From Flavobacterium sp. 9 (lineage in GTDB: Bacteria; Bacteroidota; Bacteroidia; Flavobacteriales; Flavobacteriaceae), in the NCBI RefSeq assembly GCF_002754195.1, contig NZ_PEEU01000001.1, positions 5,704,001 to 5,768,000 of the forward strand: a stretch of 64,000 bases of DNA, given 5' to 3'. Each line of letters opens with the position of its first letter. Within the stretch, counting starts at the first letter, position 1. The translations under genes were made by a program, and so were the position numbers. The notes under the pieces were generated by a model. That model saw nothing but the letters and a program-made list of their open reading frames with translations. It had not been told where the DNA came from and searched no databases. Shown here piece after piece: positions 1-9,272 of this stretch.

Positions 1-141
1 TCTGATAACGGATATCAACAAAGTCTGACGAACAGAAATAGTAATTATTTTTTACTTCAATTTTCCTGGCAGCCGCAAATGTGGGGCAAAAGCCAATTTG
101 ATAACGGACAAGGAAGAAAAGGTAATGGCAGCTTTAAATGA
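1..141 (+). CDS. C-terminal end of an outer-membrane beta-barrel protein (partial)
   Basis: An open frame enters from the left edge and stops with TGA at 139-141, giving 46 residues. It holds an aromatic, alternating segment (NYFLLQFSWQPQMWG) followed by a polar Gly/Lys/Asn-rich tail ending in Phe-Lys. This is how many Bacteroidota outer-membrane beta-barrel (TonB-receptor-like) proteins end: a last amphipathic strand plus a short loop. The start and all diagnostic domains lie outside the window, so the family is inferred only from this tail. Confidence 0.5.
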   Translation, partial: SDNGYQQSLTNRNSNYFLLQFSWQPQMWGKSQFDNGQGRKGNGSFK

Positions 142-240
142 GAAAATGGGAAAATGAAATATTAAAAATCAATAATTTTAGTTTAATTCAAATTGTTGAT
201 TTTTAATGTGTTATTTGGCGTTTTTTAAAAGGTTGTAATC

Positions 241-884
241 TTATATAAAACCTTCTTTTCTAACTTTATCCAGTAATGATTCATCGCTTTTTACATTAAA
301 AAGTTCTTTTATTTTACTTTTTCGTTTTTCTATAGCGCTTAACGATAAAGGAATAAATTTCACGAGGTTTTTTGTTCTCACACCTTGAGAAAGGTTCTGC
401 AGAATTTTGAAATCTAATTCATCAAGAATAAAAGTTTGCTTTTCGGCGATAATTTTTAAAGCTTTACTGTCAGGCTATAAAATGAATTACCTGCAAGAAC
501 AACATCTAGCGCTTCCAGAATGATCTCGGGCGTGGCATCTTTTTTAATTAATAAAGCATGAAAGGGAATGTTTTTTAAAATAGAAAACATCTTTGCTTTA
601 TTTTCGGATATTTCCAATATAATTTTGGTCTTAGGAAACTTGCTTCTTATCAAAATAGTTAGTCTCTCTCCTGATATATGTAAATTATCATTTGAAGAGG
701 ATAATTCAAAATCAATGAAAACCACATCAAAGTTGTTGCTGTTTAAAATCACCAGAGCTTCACCATAAGACTTAACAATATGTGAGTTTATTTCGTAATT
801 ATTATTATCGAAAAAAATTCTTTTGTAAGCTTCTGTAATAATTGGATGGTCGCCAATTATTAGAATGTTTAATTCCTTTTTCAA
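241..884 (-). pseudogene. LuxR-family response regulator disrupted by a one-base frameshift
   Basis: The first 135 or so codons from ATG at 884 encode a receiver domain: NILIIGDHPIITEAYKRIF at the start, the phospho-acceptor region VVFIDFEL, and a Lys near LLIKKDATPE. The frame then ends early at 456. Just before that, at about 465-480, the reading continues in another frame as SKALKIIAEKQTF and then a LuxR-type helix-turn-helix (LDFKILQNLSQGV, LSLSAIEKRKSKIKELF) to a stop at 241-243. Restoring one C in the run read as AGCCTGACAGT would give Ser-Pro-Asp-Ser-Lys and rejoin the halves. Either the regulator is inactive or the assembly has a one-base error. No sensor kinase lies beside it. Confidence 0.8.
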
Positions 885-1471
885 AAATTGTCTTAGATTA
901 GAATTGATGTATAGTAGTTGATAGTTATATAGTAAGTATCAAAAAAGGTATTAATCCCCTAGTTGAATTGGTGTTTTTTATAAGTTATTTTTTACCGGAC
1001 AGAAAAAAATGCCCAAGATCCTGGATTTGACCTGGTAACGTTCTGCATTTATTTAATCAAAATGCTCGATACCGTTAGGCTAATGAAAGAAAGAGGCGTT
1101 GAGAAAATCAAGAAAGGAATCAGATTGTTTCTGTAACAGTTTTTTTGCTTATCCCGCCTTTAAAAATACGATATTATAAAAGCTTCAATATCGATTTTTT
1201 TTGGCTATTATATTTACCATTTTGCAAAACAGGTGTTTTTACGTTGTAGTATATTATTTATTTTTTTTAACTTTGATTTATTTTTAATTATCTGATTTTT
1301 AGATTTTTAACTAGTTTTGTTGATTTAGATATTATGTAAGAAAGAGTACTGGATTCGGTGTTTTTTTGACATATTTTCATTTAGTTGAACAAATACTATT
1401 AATCAGGTTTGTTTACAATTCTGATCGCATTCACAAAAGTTGACATTTATAAATATCTAAATATTATCGAT
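885..1471. other. AT-rich intergenic region with a short coding remnant
   Basis: This stretch of about 590 bases separates the divergent frameshifted regulator and the 1472 gene. It is mostly AT-rich with no recognised RNA or repeat. An open frame without a start codon runs from 984 to the stop at 1134-1136 on the plus strand and reads like protein (AQDPGFDLVTFCIYLIKML, then a Lys/Arg-rich helix). It could be the tail of a deleted gene, but I do not recognise the family. Promoters for both flanking genes must lie here; I found no convincing Bacteroidota -33/-7 pair. Confidence 0.4.
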
Positions 1472-3055
1472 ATGATAAATAATGTAGCCCTCGATGTTTT
1501 TATTGGACTTACTTTCATTTTTTTACTGTATAGTCTTTTAGCAACAATAATTCAGGAAATGATTGCTGTAAGATTTTCTTTTAGAGCAAAACTGCTCGAG
1601 AAAGCCATTCTTAGAATGTTGGAAGATGGTAAAACAAAGGTAGGATGGTCCTCTTTTATTGATGATAGGATATATGGAACACTTCATTTGTTTGGAGTAG
1701 TGAACATACTCAAAAACAAGCAAGTGGCAGTTTGGTTTTATTCGCATCCATTAATTAAATATCTGGCAGAAGATAACTACTACAGTAAGCCTGCTTATTT
1801 GACAGCAGCTAACTTTTCGAAAGTAATTATCGATTTATTAAAAGGTTTTAATCAGCCCGAATCACAAGCGGTACAAACCATTAATCAATCGATAATAAAT
1901 GGTACAATTTACAAATTACCCATTAGCAACAAAAATGCTCAGGCAGATAAGTCAAATCCAGCTTTTAAACTATTAATTGAAGCAGATAATCTTCGGGAAG
2001 TTGATACAGATACTGCTTCTCAAACTATTGAAATAAATCCAAATACCGCTTTTTTTCTAAGATCACTTTGGCAGGAATCAGGTGCGGATATTGACATATT
2101 TAAATCAAAGCTGGAACAATGGTTCAACGATACAATGGAGAGAACAACGGGCTGGTATAGAAGATATACCAGAGTTGTGTTGTTTGTTATTGGTTTTATA
2201 ATGGCTTGGAGTTTTAATCTGGACACAATTGCTATTCATAGAATTCTGAGCAAAGATAAAGTTGCAAGGGAACAGCTTGTTCAAATGGCTATTAAAGATC
2301 AGGGCAATTATGCTGAGGCTGTTGATAATATTCGAAATGGAACGCTGCCGCAAAATAAAACAGATCTTCAAAAAACATATGATATGGTAGCCAAGGATGC
2401 TAAGGAAGCTGAGAGTATTATGGGTTTAGGAAGACCGTGGAAGGATTCGTGTGCTACTTGTGAAAAGTATTTTAAATGTGATAAAAAAGTATCAGAAGTA
2501 AAGAAAAACATGAGCGCTTTACGAGAAAAAATTACATCAATTGAAACTTTTCTGGTAACAATTAGTAGTTACGATAAACAATTAAAAGACAAAGAGTCAT
2601 TGTTATTAAAACCAGCTTTTAAAGATAGTATTGACAAACTGAATAAAGACATTAAAGAGTTAAAAAAACAGAAAGATTCGGTAAGTAAAAAAATAGAAAA
2701 AAATAGTCTTGATAGCTTAACAACGTTCAAAGACACTTTGAATAAAATGACTGTTTTAAGCGCGCGATGTCCCAAGATACAAGATGCTAAATGGCTGCAG
2801 TATAGTTCCTATCAAAAAGGAGAATTAGAAACTATTATAGGCTGGCTGATAACAGCATTAGCGGTCACTTTGGGCGCTCCGTTTTGGTTTGATCTTCTTA
2901 GTAAGTTAATCAGTGTTCGTGGTGTTGGATCTAAGGCTTCTACAAATACAGATCCTGATTCGACAGGAGGAAAACCAAATGGAACAGGTTCAAATTCTAA
3001 TAGTACAAGTCCGGTAACAATTATTAATAATTCAGGTGAGGAGGCTGTTGGTTAA
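1472..3055 (+). CDS. Membrane protein of unknown function with a coiled-coil insert
   Basis: This product of about 527 residues has an N-terminal membrane helix directly after the start (DVFIGLTFIFLLYSLLATII), a second near residue 235 (VVLFVIGFIMAWSF) and a third near 475 (IIGWLITALAVTLGAPFWF). The segment between the last two is charged and Lys-rich, with predicted coiled coil and a few cysteines (SCATCEKYFKC). The tail is Ser/Thr/Asn-rich. I prefer ATG 1472 because it puts the hydrophobic helix at the extreme N-terminus; an in-frame TTG at 1409 would add 21 residues. The stop is two bases before the next gene, so it probably heads a four-gene operon with the lysozyme-like, subtilisin-like and secreted proteins. 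Function unknown. Confidence 0.75.
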   Translation: MINNVALDVFIGLTFIFLLYSLLATIIQEMIAVRFSFRAKLLEKAILRMLEDGKTKVGWSSFIDDRIYGTLHLFGVVNILKNKQVAVWFYSHPLIKYLAEDNYYSKPAYLTAANFSKVIIDLLKGFNQPESQAVQTINQSIINGTIYKLPISNKNAQADKSNPAFKLLIEADNLREVDTDTASQTIEINPNTAFFLRSLWQESGADIDIFKSKLEQWFNDTMERTTGWYRRYTRVVLFVIGFIMAWSFNLDTIAIHRILSKDKVAREQLVQMAIKDQGNYAEAVDNIRNGTLPQNKTDLQKTYDMVAKDAKEAESIMGLGRPWKDSCATCEKYFKCDKKVSEVKKNMSALREKITSIETFLVTISSYDKQLKDKESLLLKPAFKDSIDKLNKDIKELKKQKDSVSKKIEKNSLDSLTTFKDTLNKMTVLSARCPKIQDAKWLQYSSYQKGELETIIGWLITALAVTLGAPFWFDLLSKLISVRGVGSKASTNTDPDSTGGKPNGTGSNSNSTSPVTIINNSGEEAVG

Positions 3056-3057
3056 TT

Positions 3058-3954
3058 ATGGCACAATTAAAAGTAATCGTAAATAAGTTGAATAAAAGAA
3101 CAGGTCCGATAACTGATTTTAATGATAAATCAAATATCAAAGGAGCGGTTTTCAAGGGGCACATATTCGATGCAGAAGAAAAGCTAACAAATATTCTGGG
3201 TAAATGGTACTGCGATCAAAACGGATATTATTATTGGGGAGGAGGAATTAGCATTATTTCGTTGTCTCCAATAAACAATATTCCACCTGTAGCTAATACG
3301 CAAGCAGGGAAAGCGGTTATTGTATTACCAAAAGCCCCGCCGAAAGATTTACCGCTAAATGAAACACTATGTTTGAAGGTAGCAAGGTGGATGGAAACTC
3401 ATTTTGGGGCTAAATGCGAAACCGCTGTAGCGAATACACCTTTTACAAAACAGCTACTTTATGCAATTGTCTGTAAAGAAACTGCTATTTATATCTATAA
3501 ATGGATCGATGAATATACACCCGAAGAGATATTAGGCTTTTGTGTTTTTGACGCCAGTGGTGATGCTAATGGAACCCGAAAAGCGTTTCCTAAAAATACC
3601 GCTGCTTTTGTTGAAAAATATGGACAAACGTTGGCAGACAAACTTATCAAAGAAGCTAATAAAACAAGAGCAATAAGAGGTTTGGGACCAAAACAGTGGG
3701 TATATGCAGGTTATGGGCTTTTTCAATATGATTTACAGCATATCTTAACAGATCAAATTTTTTTCGAACAAAAACGATGGTATTTTATCGATGATTGTAT
3801 GGATAGGGTTATAAAGGAACTTATGAGCAAATGGAAAAACAATCCCAATGATCTCTTTCACACCATCAAAGCTTATAATGGCAGCGGAGTAATGGCCGAA
3901 AATTATGCCAATAGTGTTTTGCAGTTTCTTAACTGGATTAATAAAGGGACATAA
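3058..3954 (+). CDS. SH3-like plus lysozyme/transglycosylase-like protein
   Basis: The 298-residue protein has an N-terminal domain of about 65 residues that resembles a bacterial SH3 domain and matches the N-terminus of the next gene (VNKLNKRTGP against ANKLNVRKTP). A Pro-rich linker near 80-100 follows. The C-terminal domain looks like a lysozyme-fold muramidase: a possible catalytic Glu141 in CKETA, GYGLFQYD at 218-225 like the Gly-x-Phe-Gln of lytic transglycosylases, and AYNGSG followed by YANSVL near the end. No signal peptide is visible, which is odd for a wall hydrolase. It could be exported by another route, act on internal targets, or be an effector. The stop is two bases before the next start. 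Confidence 0.65.
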   Translation: MAQLKVIVNKLNKRTGPITDFNDKSNIKGAVFKGHIFDAEEKLTNILGKWYCDQNGYYYWGGGISIISLSPINNIPPVANTQAGKAVIVLPKAPPKDLPLNETLCLKVARWMETHFGAKCETAVANTPFTKQLLYAIVCKETAIYIYKWIDEYTPEEILGFCVFDASGDANGTRKAFPKNTAAFVEKYGQTLADKLIKEANKTRAIRGLGPKQWVYAGYGLFQYDLQHILTDQIFFEQKRWYFIDDCMDRVIKELMSKWKNNPNDLFHTIKAYNGSGVMAENYANSVLQFLNWINKGT

Positions 3955-3956
3955 TT

Positions 3957-5027
3957 ATGAAACTAGTAGTTACAGCAAATAAACTCAACGTCCGCAAAAC
4001 TCCCGTAATTGATTTTGCGAAGAAAAGTAATATTGTAGGGGTTATTGTAAAAGATTCTATTCATGAAAGTACCGAGCAACATGAAAACATTTTAGGAGTT
4101 TGGCATAAAATAGATGATGGTTGGGTAAATGAGAAGTGGTTAAGTGAAGATAAAACTCTGGAAAATATCAATTGGTGGTTTGATAAATATAAAATACCCG
4201 ATTGGTGGACTTTAACTAAAGGTGAAGATGTACTTGTATCAGTTTTTGATTCTGGTATTGATACAAAAAATAAATACATAAACACCAAAATTGATTTTGA
4301 ACTAAGTAAAAATTACTGGAATAATAATAATGACATAACGGATTTATACTTTCATGGTACTCATTGTTCTTCGCTGATAGTAGCGGATACGTATAATACT
4401 TTCTCAGGGATTGCACCAGAGGCAAGGATTTCTGTGATAAAAATTACAAACAAGGGAAGTATTTTAAATAGTGTAATTGCAAAAGCATTAAGGGATATTA
4501 TTATTAATCCAAGTATAGATATAATATCAATTTCTCTTCAAATTGAAACAGCCAATGACGAATTAATTTTATTATTTAAGGAAGCTGTAACAAAATATAA
4601 TAAAATCATAGTTTGCTCAATAGGGAATAACGCCGATAAAATACCTGTTGAACAAGATGTTTATCCGGCTAAATTGTCGCTTTCAATTCCCATTATTTCA
4701 GTGGGTTCACTAAATTCTTTGGAAGAGTTTTCAGAATTAAACTATTTATTCCCTGCAACTATTTTTTGTCCCGGAGAGGATATTTATTCTTTCAATGCCT
4801 CTCAGGTATTAGTTAAGGAATCAGGTACAAGCCAATCTACAGCAATAATGTCAGGAATCATTTCCTTAATTATATCAAGGCTAAAGCAAAAGAATAAACA
4901 AGTTTTACCCGAACTTATAAAGGAGATGATTTCATCTTCCACAAGAAAAGAGAAATCTGAGAAATATGATATAACATACAACAAACTTGACATGGATCTT
5001 CTTTTCGAAACCCTAAAATCTATTTAA
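3957..5027 (+). CDS. Subtilisin-like (S8) serine protease with N-terminal SH3-like domain
   Basis: This 356-residue protein carries the full subtilase triad: Asp98 in VFDSGID, His133 in HGTHCSS and Ser292 in SGTSQSTA, with the oxyanion Asn224 in SIGNN. Residues 1-65 form an SH3-like domain related to that of the preceding protein. There is no signal peptide and no obvious propeptide, so the enzyme is either cytoplasmic or delivered non-classically. It lies two bases after the lysozyme-like gene and ten bases before the secreted protein gene, so co-transcription is likely. The family is secure; the substrate is unknown. The shared domain suggests both enzymes dock to the same partner. Confidence 0.85.
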   Translation: MKLVVTANKLNVRKTPVIDFAKKSNIVGVIVKDSIHESTEQHENILGVWHKIDDGWVNEKWLSEDKTLENINWWFDKYKIPDWWTLTKGEDVLVSVFDSGIDTKNKYINTKIDFELSKNYWNNNNDITDLYFHGTHCSSLIVADTYNTFSGIAPEARISVIKITNKGSILNSVIAKALRDIIINPSIDIISISLQIETANDELILLFKEAVTKYNKIIVCSIGNNADKIPVEQDVYPAKLSLSIPIISVGSLNSLEEFSELNYLFPATIFCPGEDIYSFNASQVLVKESGTSQSTAIMSGIISLIISRLKQKNKQVLPELIKEMISSSTRKEKSEKYDITYNKLDMDLLFETLKSI

Positions 5028-5037
5028 TTCAATATTT

Positions 5038-7041
5038 ATGGAACTTAAAAAATCTTTATTACTCCTTTTATTCTTAGTTTTTTCTTCCTTGGTTTTTTGT
5101 CAAAAAAAAATGCCTTCAAGAAGCATATATTATGATGCAAAATTTATAAGAGAACATTTAGATCCTGATCATAATATCTTTGATGGTGACTCTATCAAGA
5201 GTATATTGAAACAATATTTTCCAGCACAAGGCTTTACAGATGCTCTACAGAAAAATCCATTTCTAAAAGAATATGTTCCGGATGGATATACTGCATCTTT
5301 TACATCAGGTTTACTTAAAAACACTATTAACCAAGTTGGCGGTCTCGACGTAACAAACTTTGCAGACGGACTTGCCAAATTTTTGGTAGAACGCAGCAAA
5401 GAGGAGCTAAACGTTGCTTTTTTTAGAAAATTTCAAGATTTTCTAAAAAAATATCCTGAAGCAAGAATTGTTTTTCCCACTACTGTAAGTGTCATAAATA
5501 ATATAGCAGCCTATAATTATGCTGCAATGTTACCTGCTTTGAGAGCTTCGTTTCAAAAAGATTTGAATGCTATTAGTTCCAATCTTCTTAGTTTACGTGA
5601 TACGTCTAACTATGATGGTTATGATACCGATGATATAATAAAAGTGCGGGCAGATGCCATATCTCATTTTTTAAATGATAGTATTTCTGGGAGATCTATC
5701 AGTGCTGCAATAATTACTGCCGATGAAATCATTAAAGGCACTAATACTGCCGACATTATAGATCAGATTGCAAATGATAAAGCATGTGAACCTGAAGATA
5801 ATTTTTCGAATGCAATTTTGTTTGTTAATTTAATCTCAAAATCTTTAAGAAGTACTGAAGATCATCAGGTTTGGATTACAAAGCAACAAGTTAACGACTT
5901 AGTAAAAGATGAAATTGCATTAAGAATCTATTTCGGATTGCTTTATGAAGCAGATAAGAATAGCAGTCGTCCGGTTACCTTTACAACGCTATCATTTACA
6001 TTACAAAGTTTTTTAACAGAGTTAAATACAAAATGGAATGATCCGGCTGGTCGTAAATTTATTGGATCGTTTAGAAATCTTGCTCTAAAAGCGAGTAGCG
6101 TGGCAGATAATACAAAAAGTATTATGGCTATAACACAAAAAAGTGAACAACCTTCAATAATACAATATGCCGAGTATGCATCTTCTATTTCTGATTTTCT
6201 AAAATTAACTGTTCAACTGCTTCCTAATAATGCAGCTATAGATTCTACTGCTTCAAAGTTAACTGCTGATATTAAAAAATTTGTAACGGTTATTGACGCT
6301 GCTACAAACTTGTGTTATGATATTAAATCACAAAACTACAGTGCGCTGATATTGCACACTTCGCTTTTGCTTCCTGAAATAAAAGGTATAAATCCTGAAT
6401 TAAAAGAAAAATATATCAAATACGGAACTTTTATGGCCAATATTGTAGAAGCCAAAAGTTCTGACGAAGTTAAAGCAGCTATCGAAACAGCAGTATTGCC
6501 TGTAGGCAGTTCATCTATTAAGCGAGAAACAGATTTTAATATTTCATTGAATGCATACATAGGACCATTTGCCGGTTATGAGTATATGCCTACTCTTAAG
6601 AAGGAAGATCGATACGCTTTTTCATACGGAGTTACAGCTCCGGTAGGTATAGCTTTTAGTTGGGGAAACATTGGCAAATTTAAAAGCGATGGAAAACCTA
6701 ACACAAGAGGGAAAGGCGATAATATTGTTGATGTGGGAGGTAAAAGTTTTACCATTTTTGTTCCCTTAATAGACGTTGGTGCTGTAGCCGCGTTTAGAGC
6801 TGGAGATGATGGCAGTAAAGTTGCTTCTGAGGTTACGCTCTCTAATATTATTTCACCAGGTTTATATTTTTATTTAGGCTTTGGAAAATGTCCGATATCG
6901 CTTGGTGTAGGCGCACAATTAGGTCCGCAATTAAGAGAAGTTACAGCAACCGATATCAATGTAGATAAGAATTATTATGTAAGATATGGTTTAAATCTCG
7001 TTGTAGATATTCCTTTTTTTAATTTATATACGCAAAATTAA
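5038..7041 (+). CDS. Secreted protein of unknown function, possible outer-membrane C-terminal part
   Basis: The 667-residue product starts with a clear Sec signal peptide (KKSLLLLLFLVFSSLVFC, then QKK). The body to about residue 500 looks helical and moderately charged. The last 150 residues are rich in Gly and aromatic residues with alternating patterns (NAYIGPFAGYEYMP, PGLYFYLGFG, YYVRYGLNLVVDIPFF) that suggest beta strands, possibly an outer-membrane barrel. It is the last gene of the cassette that begins at 1472. I do not recognise the family. Placing it at the outer membrane is inference from the C-terminal pattern. Confidence 0.7.
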   Translation: MELKKSLLLLLFLVFSSLVFCQKKMPSRSIYYDAKFIREHLDPDHNIFDGDSIKSILKQYFPAQGFTDALQKNPFLKEYVPDGYTASFTSGLLKNTINQVGGLDVTNFADGLAKFLVERSKEELNVAFFRKFQDFLKKYPEARIVFPTTVSVINNIAAYNYAAMLPALRASFQKDLNAISSNLLSLRDTSNYDGYDTDDIIKVRADAISHFLNDSISGRSISAAIITADEIIKGTNTADIIDQIANDKACEPEDNFSNAILFVNLISKSLRSTEDHQVWITKQQVNDLVKDEIALRIYFGLLYEADKNSSRPVTFTTLSFTLQSFLTELNTKWNDPAGRKFIGSFRNLALKASSVADNTKSIMAITQKSEQPSIIQYAEYASSISDFLKLTVQLLPNNAAIDSTASKLTADIKKFVTVIDAATNLCYDIKSQNYSALILHTSLLLPEIKGINPELKEKYIKYGTFMANIVEAKSSDEVKAAIETAVLPVGSSSIKRETDFNISLNAYIGPFAGYEYMPTLKKEDRYAFSYGVTAPVGIAFSWGNIGKFKSDGKPNTRGKGDNIVDVGGKSFTIFVPLIDVGAVAAFRAGDDGSKVASEVTLSNIISPGLYFYLGFGKCPISLGVGAQLGPQLREVTATDINVDKNYYVRYGLNLVVDIPFFNLYTQN

Positions 7042-7085
7042 TTCTGGTTTTCGGGTAAAAGTATTCGAGTAAATACATTGCTGTT

Positions 7086-7118
7086 TTTATTTGTTTTGCC
7101 TTTGCAAAGACAAATAAA
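7086..7118. terminator. Hairpin after the 1472-7041 operon
   Basis: Nine-base arms TTTATTTGT (7086-7094) and ACAAATAAA (7110-7118) enclose a loop that itself contains TTTGC/GCAAA. T-rich sequence follows. It lies 45 bases after the last stop of the cassette and could terminate it. Confidence 0.4.
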
Positions 7119-7179
7119 TATTTCTTTGGCATAATGCATGCTTTGTAGGATTCCTTTTTTAACTTATATTCGCTGTTTA

Positions 7180-7187
7180 TACATTTG
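7180..7187 (+). promoter_or_regulatory. Possible -7 element of the permease promoter
   Basis: TACATTTG matches the Bacteroidota -7 consensus TAnnTTTG and lies about 33 bases before the GTG start of the permease gene. No good TTTG -33 box is seen at the usual spacing, so this is tentative. Confidence 0.35.
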
Positions 7188-7220
7188 TGGGTATATTTTA
7201 CTCGCTTAAAAATTTAATTT

Positions 7221-8645
7221 GTGAAAAACACACCCGAAGACGCACAAGATAATCAGCTTAAACGTGGGCTGACGAATCGCCACATTCAGTTAATTGCTTT
7301 AGGCGGATCAATAGGAACAGGACTTTTCCTTGGTATTGGTCCAGCGGCAGTATTAGCAGGACCATCTGTTATTTTAGGATATGCTATTGCCGGGATTATC
7401 GCTTTTTTTATCATGAGACAACTTGGCGAAATGGTTGTCGAAGAACCTGTTTCAGGAAGCTTTAGTCACTTTGCCTATAAATATTGCGGTTCTTTTGCCG
7501 GTTTTGCATCGGGGTGGAATTATTGGATTTTATATATCTTAGTGAGTATGGCTGAACTTACAGCCATTGGTGTTTATGTGCAGTTTTGGTGGCCCGAAAT
7601 TCCGCTATGGGCATCGAGTTTGTTTTTCTTTCTGGTTATTAACGCTTTGAATTTTGCCTCTGTAAAAGTTTATGGAGAAACAGAATTTTGGTTTTCGATC
7701 ATAAAAGTTGTTGCCATTATTGCAATGATTCTTTTTGGTACTTATTTGCTAATAAGTGGAACAGGAGGAGAGCACGCTACAATTCATAATTTATATAACG
7801 ATGGAGGTTTCTTTCCAAAAGGTTTCTTTGAAAAAACTGCAACCGGTGATTTTCAAGGTTTATTATCTGCAATGGCGCTAATTATGTTCTCTTTTGGAGG
7901 TTTAGAACTTATTGGAATTACCGCTGCCGAGGCCGAAAATCCAGAGAAAAACATTCCGAAAGCGACAAATCAGGTTATTTATAGAATCCTTATATTTTAT
8001 GTTGGTGCATTGGTAATTTTATTTGCTTTGTCGCCTTGGAGACAAATTACTACAGATAGTAGCCCGTTTGTAATGGTTTTTCAAAATCTAAACGGAATGG
8101 AATTTGAGCTATTTGGCACCAAAATATTTTTTACAAAGCTTATTGCTAATGTGCTTAATTTAATTGTATTAACTGCAGCTTTGTCTGTATATAACAGTAG
8201 TGTTTATAGTAACTCACGTATGTTATATGGTTTAGCAGATCAGGGAAGTGCTCCTAAGTTTTTAAAGAAACTAAACAAACATTCAGTGCCAATTAATGCT
8301 ATTTTAATCTCTTCGTGTTTTGCAGCGATTTGTATTTTAATAAATAAAGTAATGCCCGAAGAAGCCTTTAGTATTTTAATGTCTTTAGTAGTGTCTTGCT
8401 TAGTTATTAACTGGGTTATGATTTCGTATACGCATCTAAGATTTAGACTTTCGAAAGACAAGGAAAACACAAAAACTAAGTTTCCTTCCTTATTTTATCC
8501 GGTAAGTAATTATATCTGTTTTGTGTTTTTATTTGGTATTTTATCCATCATGTGGATCACAAATATGAAGTTATCCGTAGAATTAATTCCTATTTGGTTA
8601 GGTATTCTTTTTATATGTTTTAAAGTTTTGAAAACGAAAAAATAG
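7221..8645 (+). CDS. Amino-acid permease, APC superfamily
   Basis: The 474-residue protein has about twelve hydrophobic segments and family hallmarks: LKRGLTNRHIQLIALGG, then SIGTGLFLGIG at the first broken helix, and later FSFGGLELIGITAAEAENP. This pattern fits the amino-acid transporter group that includes AroP, PheP, GabP and CycA, which import amino acids across the inner membrane with protons. Substrate specificity cannot be decided by reading. The start is GTG; it fits the family N-terminus. It is monocistronic, with a possible promoter just upstream and about 200 AT-rich bases after it. Confidence 0.93.
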   Translation: MKNTPEDAQDNQLKRGLTNRHIQLIALGGSIGTGLFLGIGPAAVLAGPSVILGYAIAGIIAFFIMRQLGEMVVEEPVSGSFSHFAYKYCGSFAGFASGWNYWILYILVSMAELTAIGVYVQFWWPEIPLWASSLFFFLVINALNFASVKVYGETEFWFSIIKVVAIIAMILFGTYLLISGTGGEHATIHNLYNDGGFFPKGFFEKTATGDFQGLLSAMALIMFSFGGLELIGITAAEAENPEKNIPKATNQVIYRILIFYVGALVILFALSPWRQITTDSSPFVMVFQNLNGMEFELFGTKIFFTKLIANVLNLIVLTAALSVYNSSVYSNSRMLYGLADQGSAPKFLKKLNKHSVPINAILISSCFAAICILINKVMPEEAFSILMSLVVSCLVINWVMISYTHLRFRLSKDKENTKTKFPSLFYPVSNYICFVFLFGILSIMWITNMKLSVELIPIWLGILFICFKVLKTKK

Positions 8646-8848
8646 GTAGGTTTTATTACTTCATGTATAAAATTATTTTGCAATAGATGAAGTAACAAGC
8701 TTCTTAATATTTTAATATGCTATTAAATATTCGATAAATTTAAAAAAGGTCATTTCATTTAGACAAATAATGGTCAATTTAAATTGGTCTTTCTAATTAT
8801 TTAGTGATTCGTGTAATGGATTAAATCCAATAAAATAATTATTAAAAA

Positions 8849-9214
8849 ATGCAGATTCAAAATTTAAATCAACTATATCTTTCGTCGAATTTAACTTATT
8901 GGAACATTTTTGTTTACAATTTATTAAAAAATGGAGTTTCGATAAAAATATCCATTTCGATAGAAATTGCCGACAATGGCGGATTGATTCCGGCTCTCAC
9001 GAATTACAAAATGGTATTCCATAAAGGATATTTAAATACTACTCCTGATTTACGTAAGGTTGCAATTGATGTTTCTCTTCCTTCTTACGATTCTAATACC
9101 TTATTTGCGCAAGCTATTCGTATGATAATCTTAAAGGGAGGATATGTTGAGTTTGAACGTAGTTCAAGTGAATACCATTTTTTATTCAAATATAGAGCTA
9201 AAACGAAAACTTAA
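8849..9214 (+). CDS. Small hypothetical protein, 121 residues
   Basis: The product is soluble and has no signal peptide. The N-terminal third mixes Asn/Leu helices, and the rest looks alpha/beta (KNGVSIKISISIEIADNGG, IRMIILKGGYVEFERSS). I do not recognise the family. It is convergent with the DUF4238 gene and shares a GC-rich hairpin with it as a likely terminator. Confidence 0.65.
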   Translation: MQIQNLNQLYLSSNLTYWNIFVYNLLKNGVSIKISISIEIADNGGLIPALTNYKMVFHKGYLNTTPDLRKVAIDVSLPSYDSNTLFAQAIRMIILKGGYVEFERSSSEYHFLFKYRAKTKT

Positions 9215-9236
9215 TTTATGCGTAATTAATTTTCCT

Positions 9237-9269
9237 CCGCTGGTACGAGCGGGACACTCGCGCTAGCGG
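9237..9269. repeat. GC-rich palindromic element, likely two-way terminator
   Basis: In an otherwise AT-rich context, CCGCT (9237-9241) pairs with AGCGG (9265-9269), and inside it CGAG pairs with CTCG around a short loop, leaving a symmetric internal loop. It sits exactly between two convergent stop codons. Its composition is unlike its surroundings and resembles a REP-type repeat; I cannot count genome copies. Confidence 0.5.
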
Positions 9270-9272
9270 GTA

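Noticed and set aside
1409..1471. TTG-initiated extension of the 1472 gene
   Set aside because: ATG 1472 puts the hydrophobic helix at the extreme N-terminus, and the added 21 residues are not needed.
5038..7041. Type IX secretion cargo with a C-terminal sorting domain
   Set aside because: The C-terminus has a barrel-like pattern and no typical T9SS sorting motif (such as a terminal KVIKQ-type segment) was seen.
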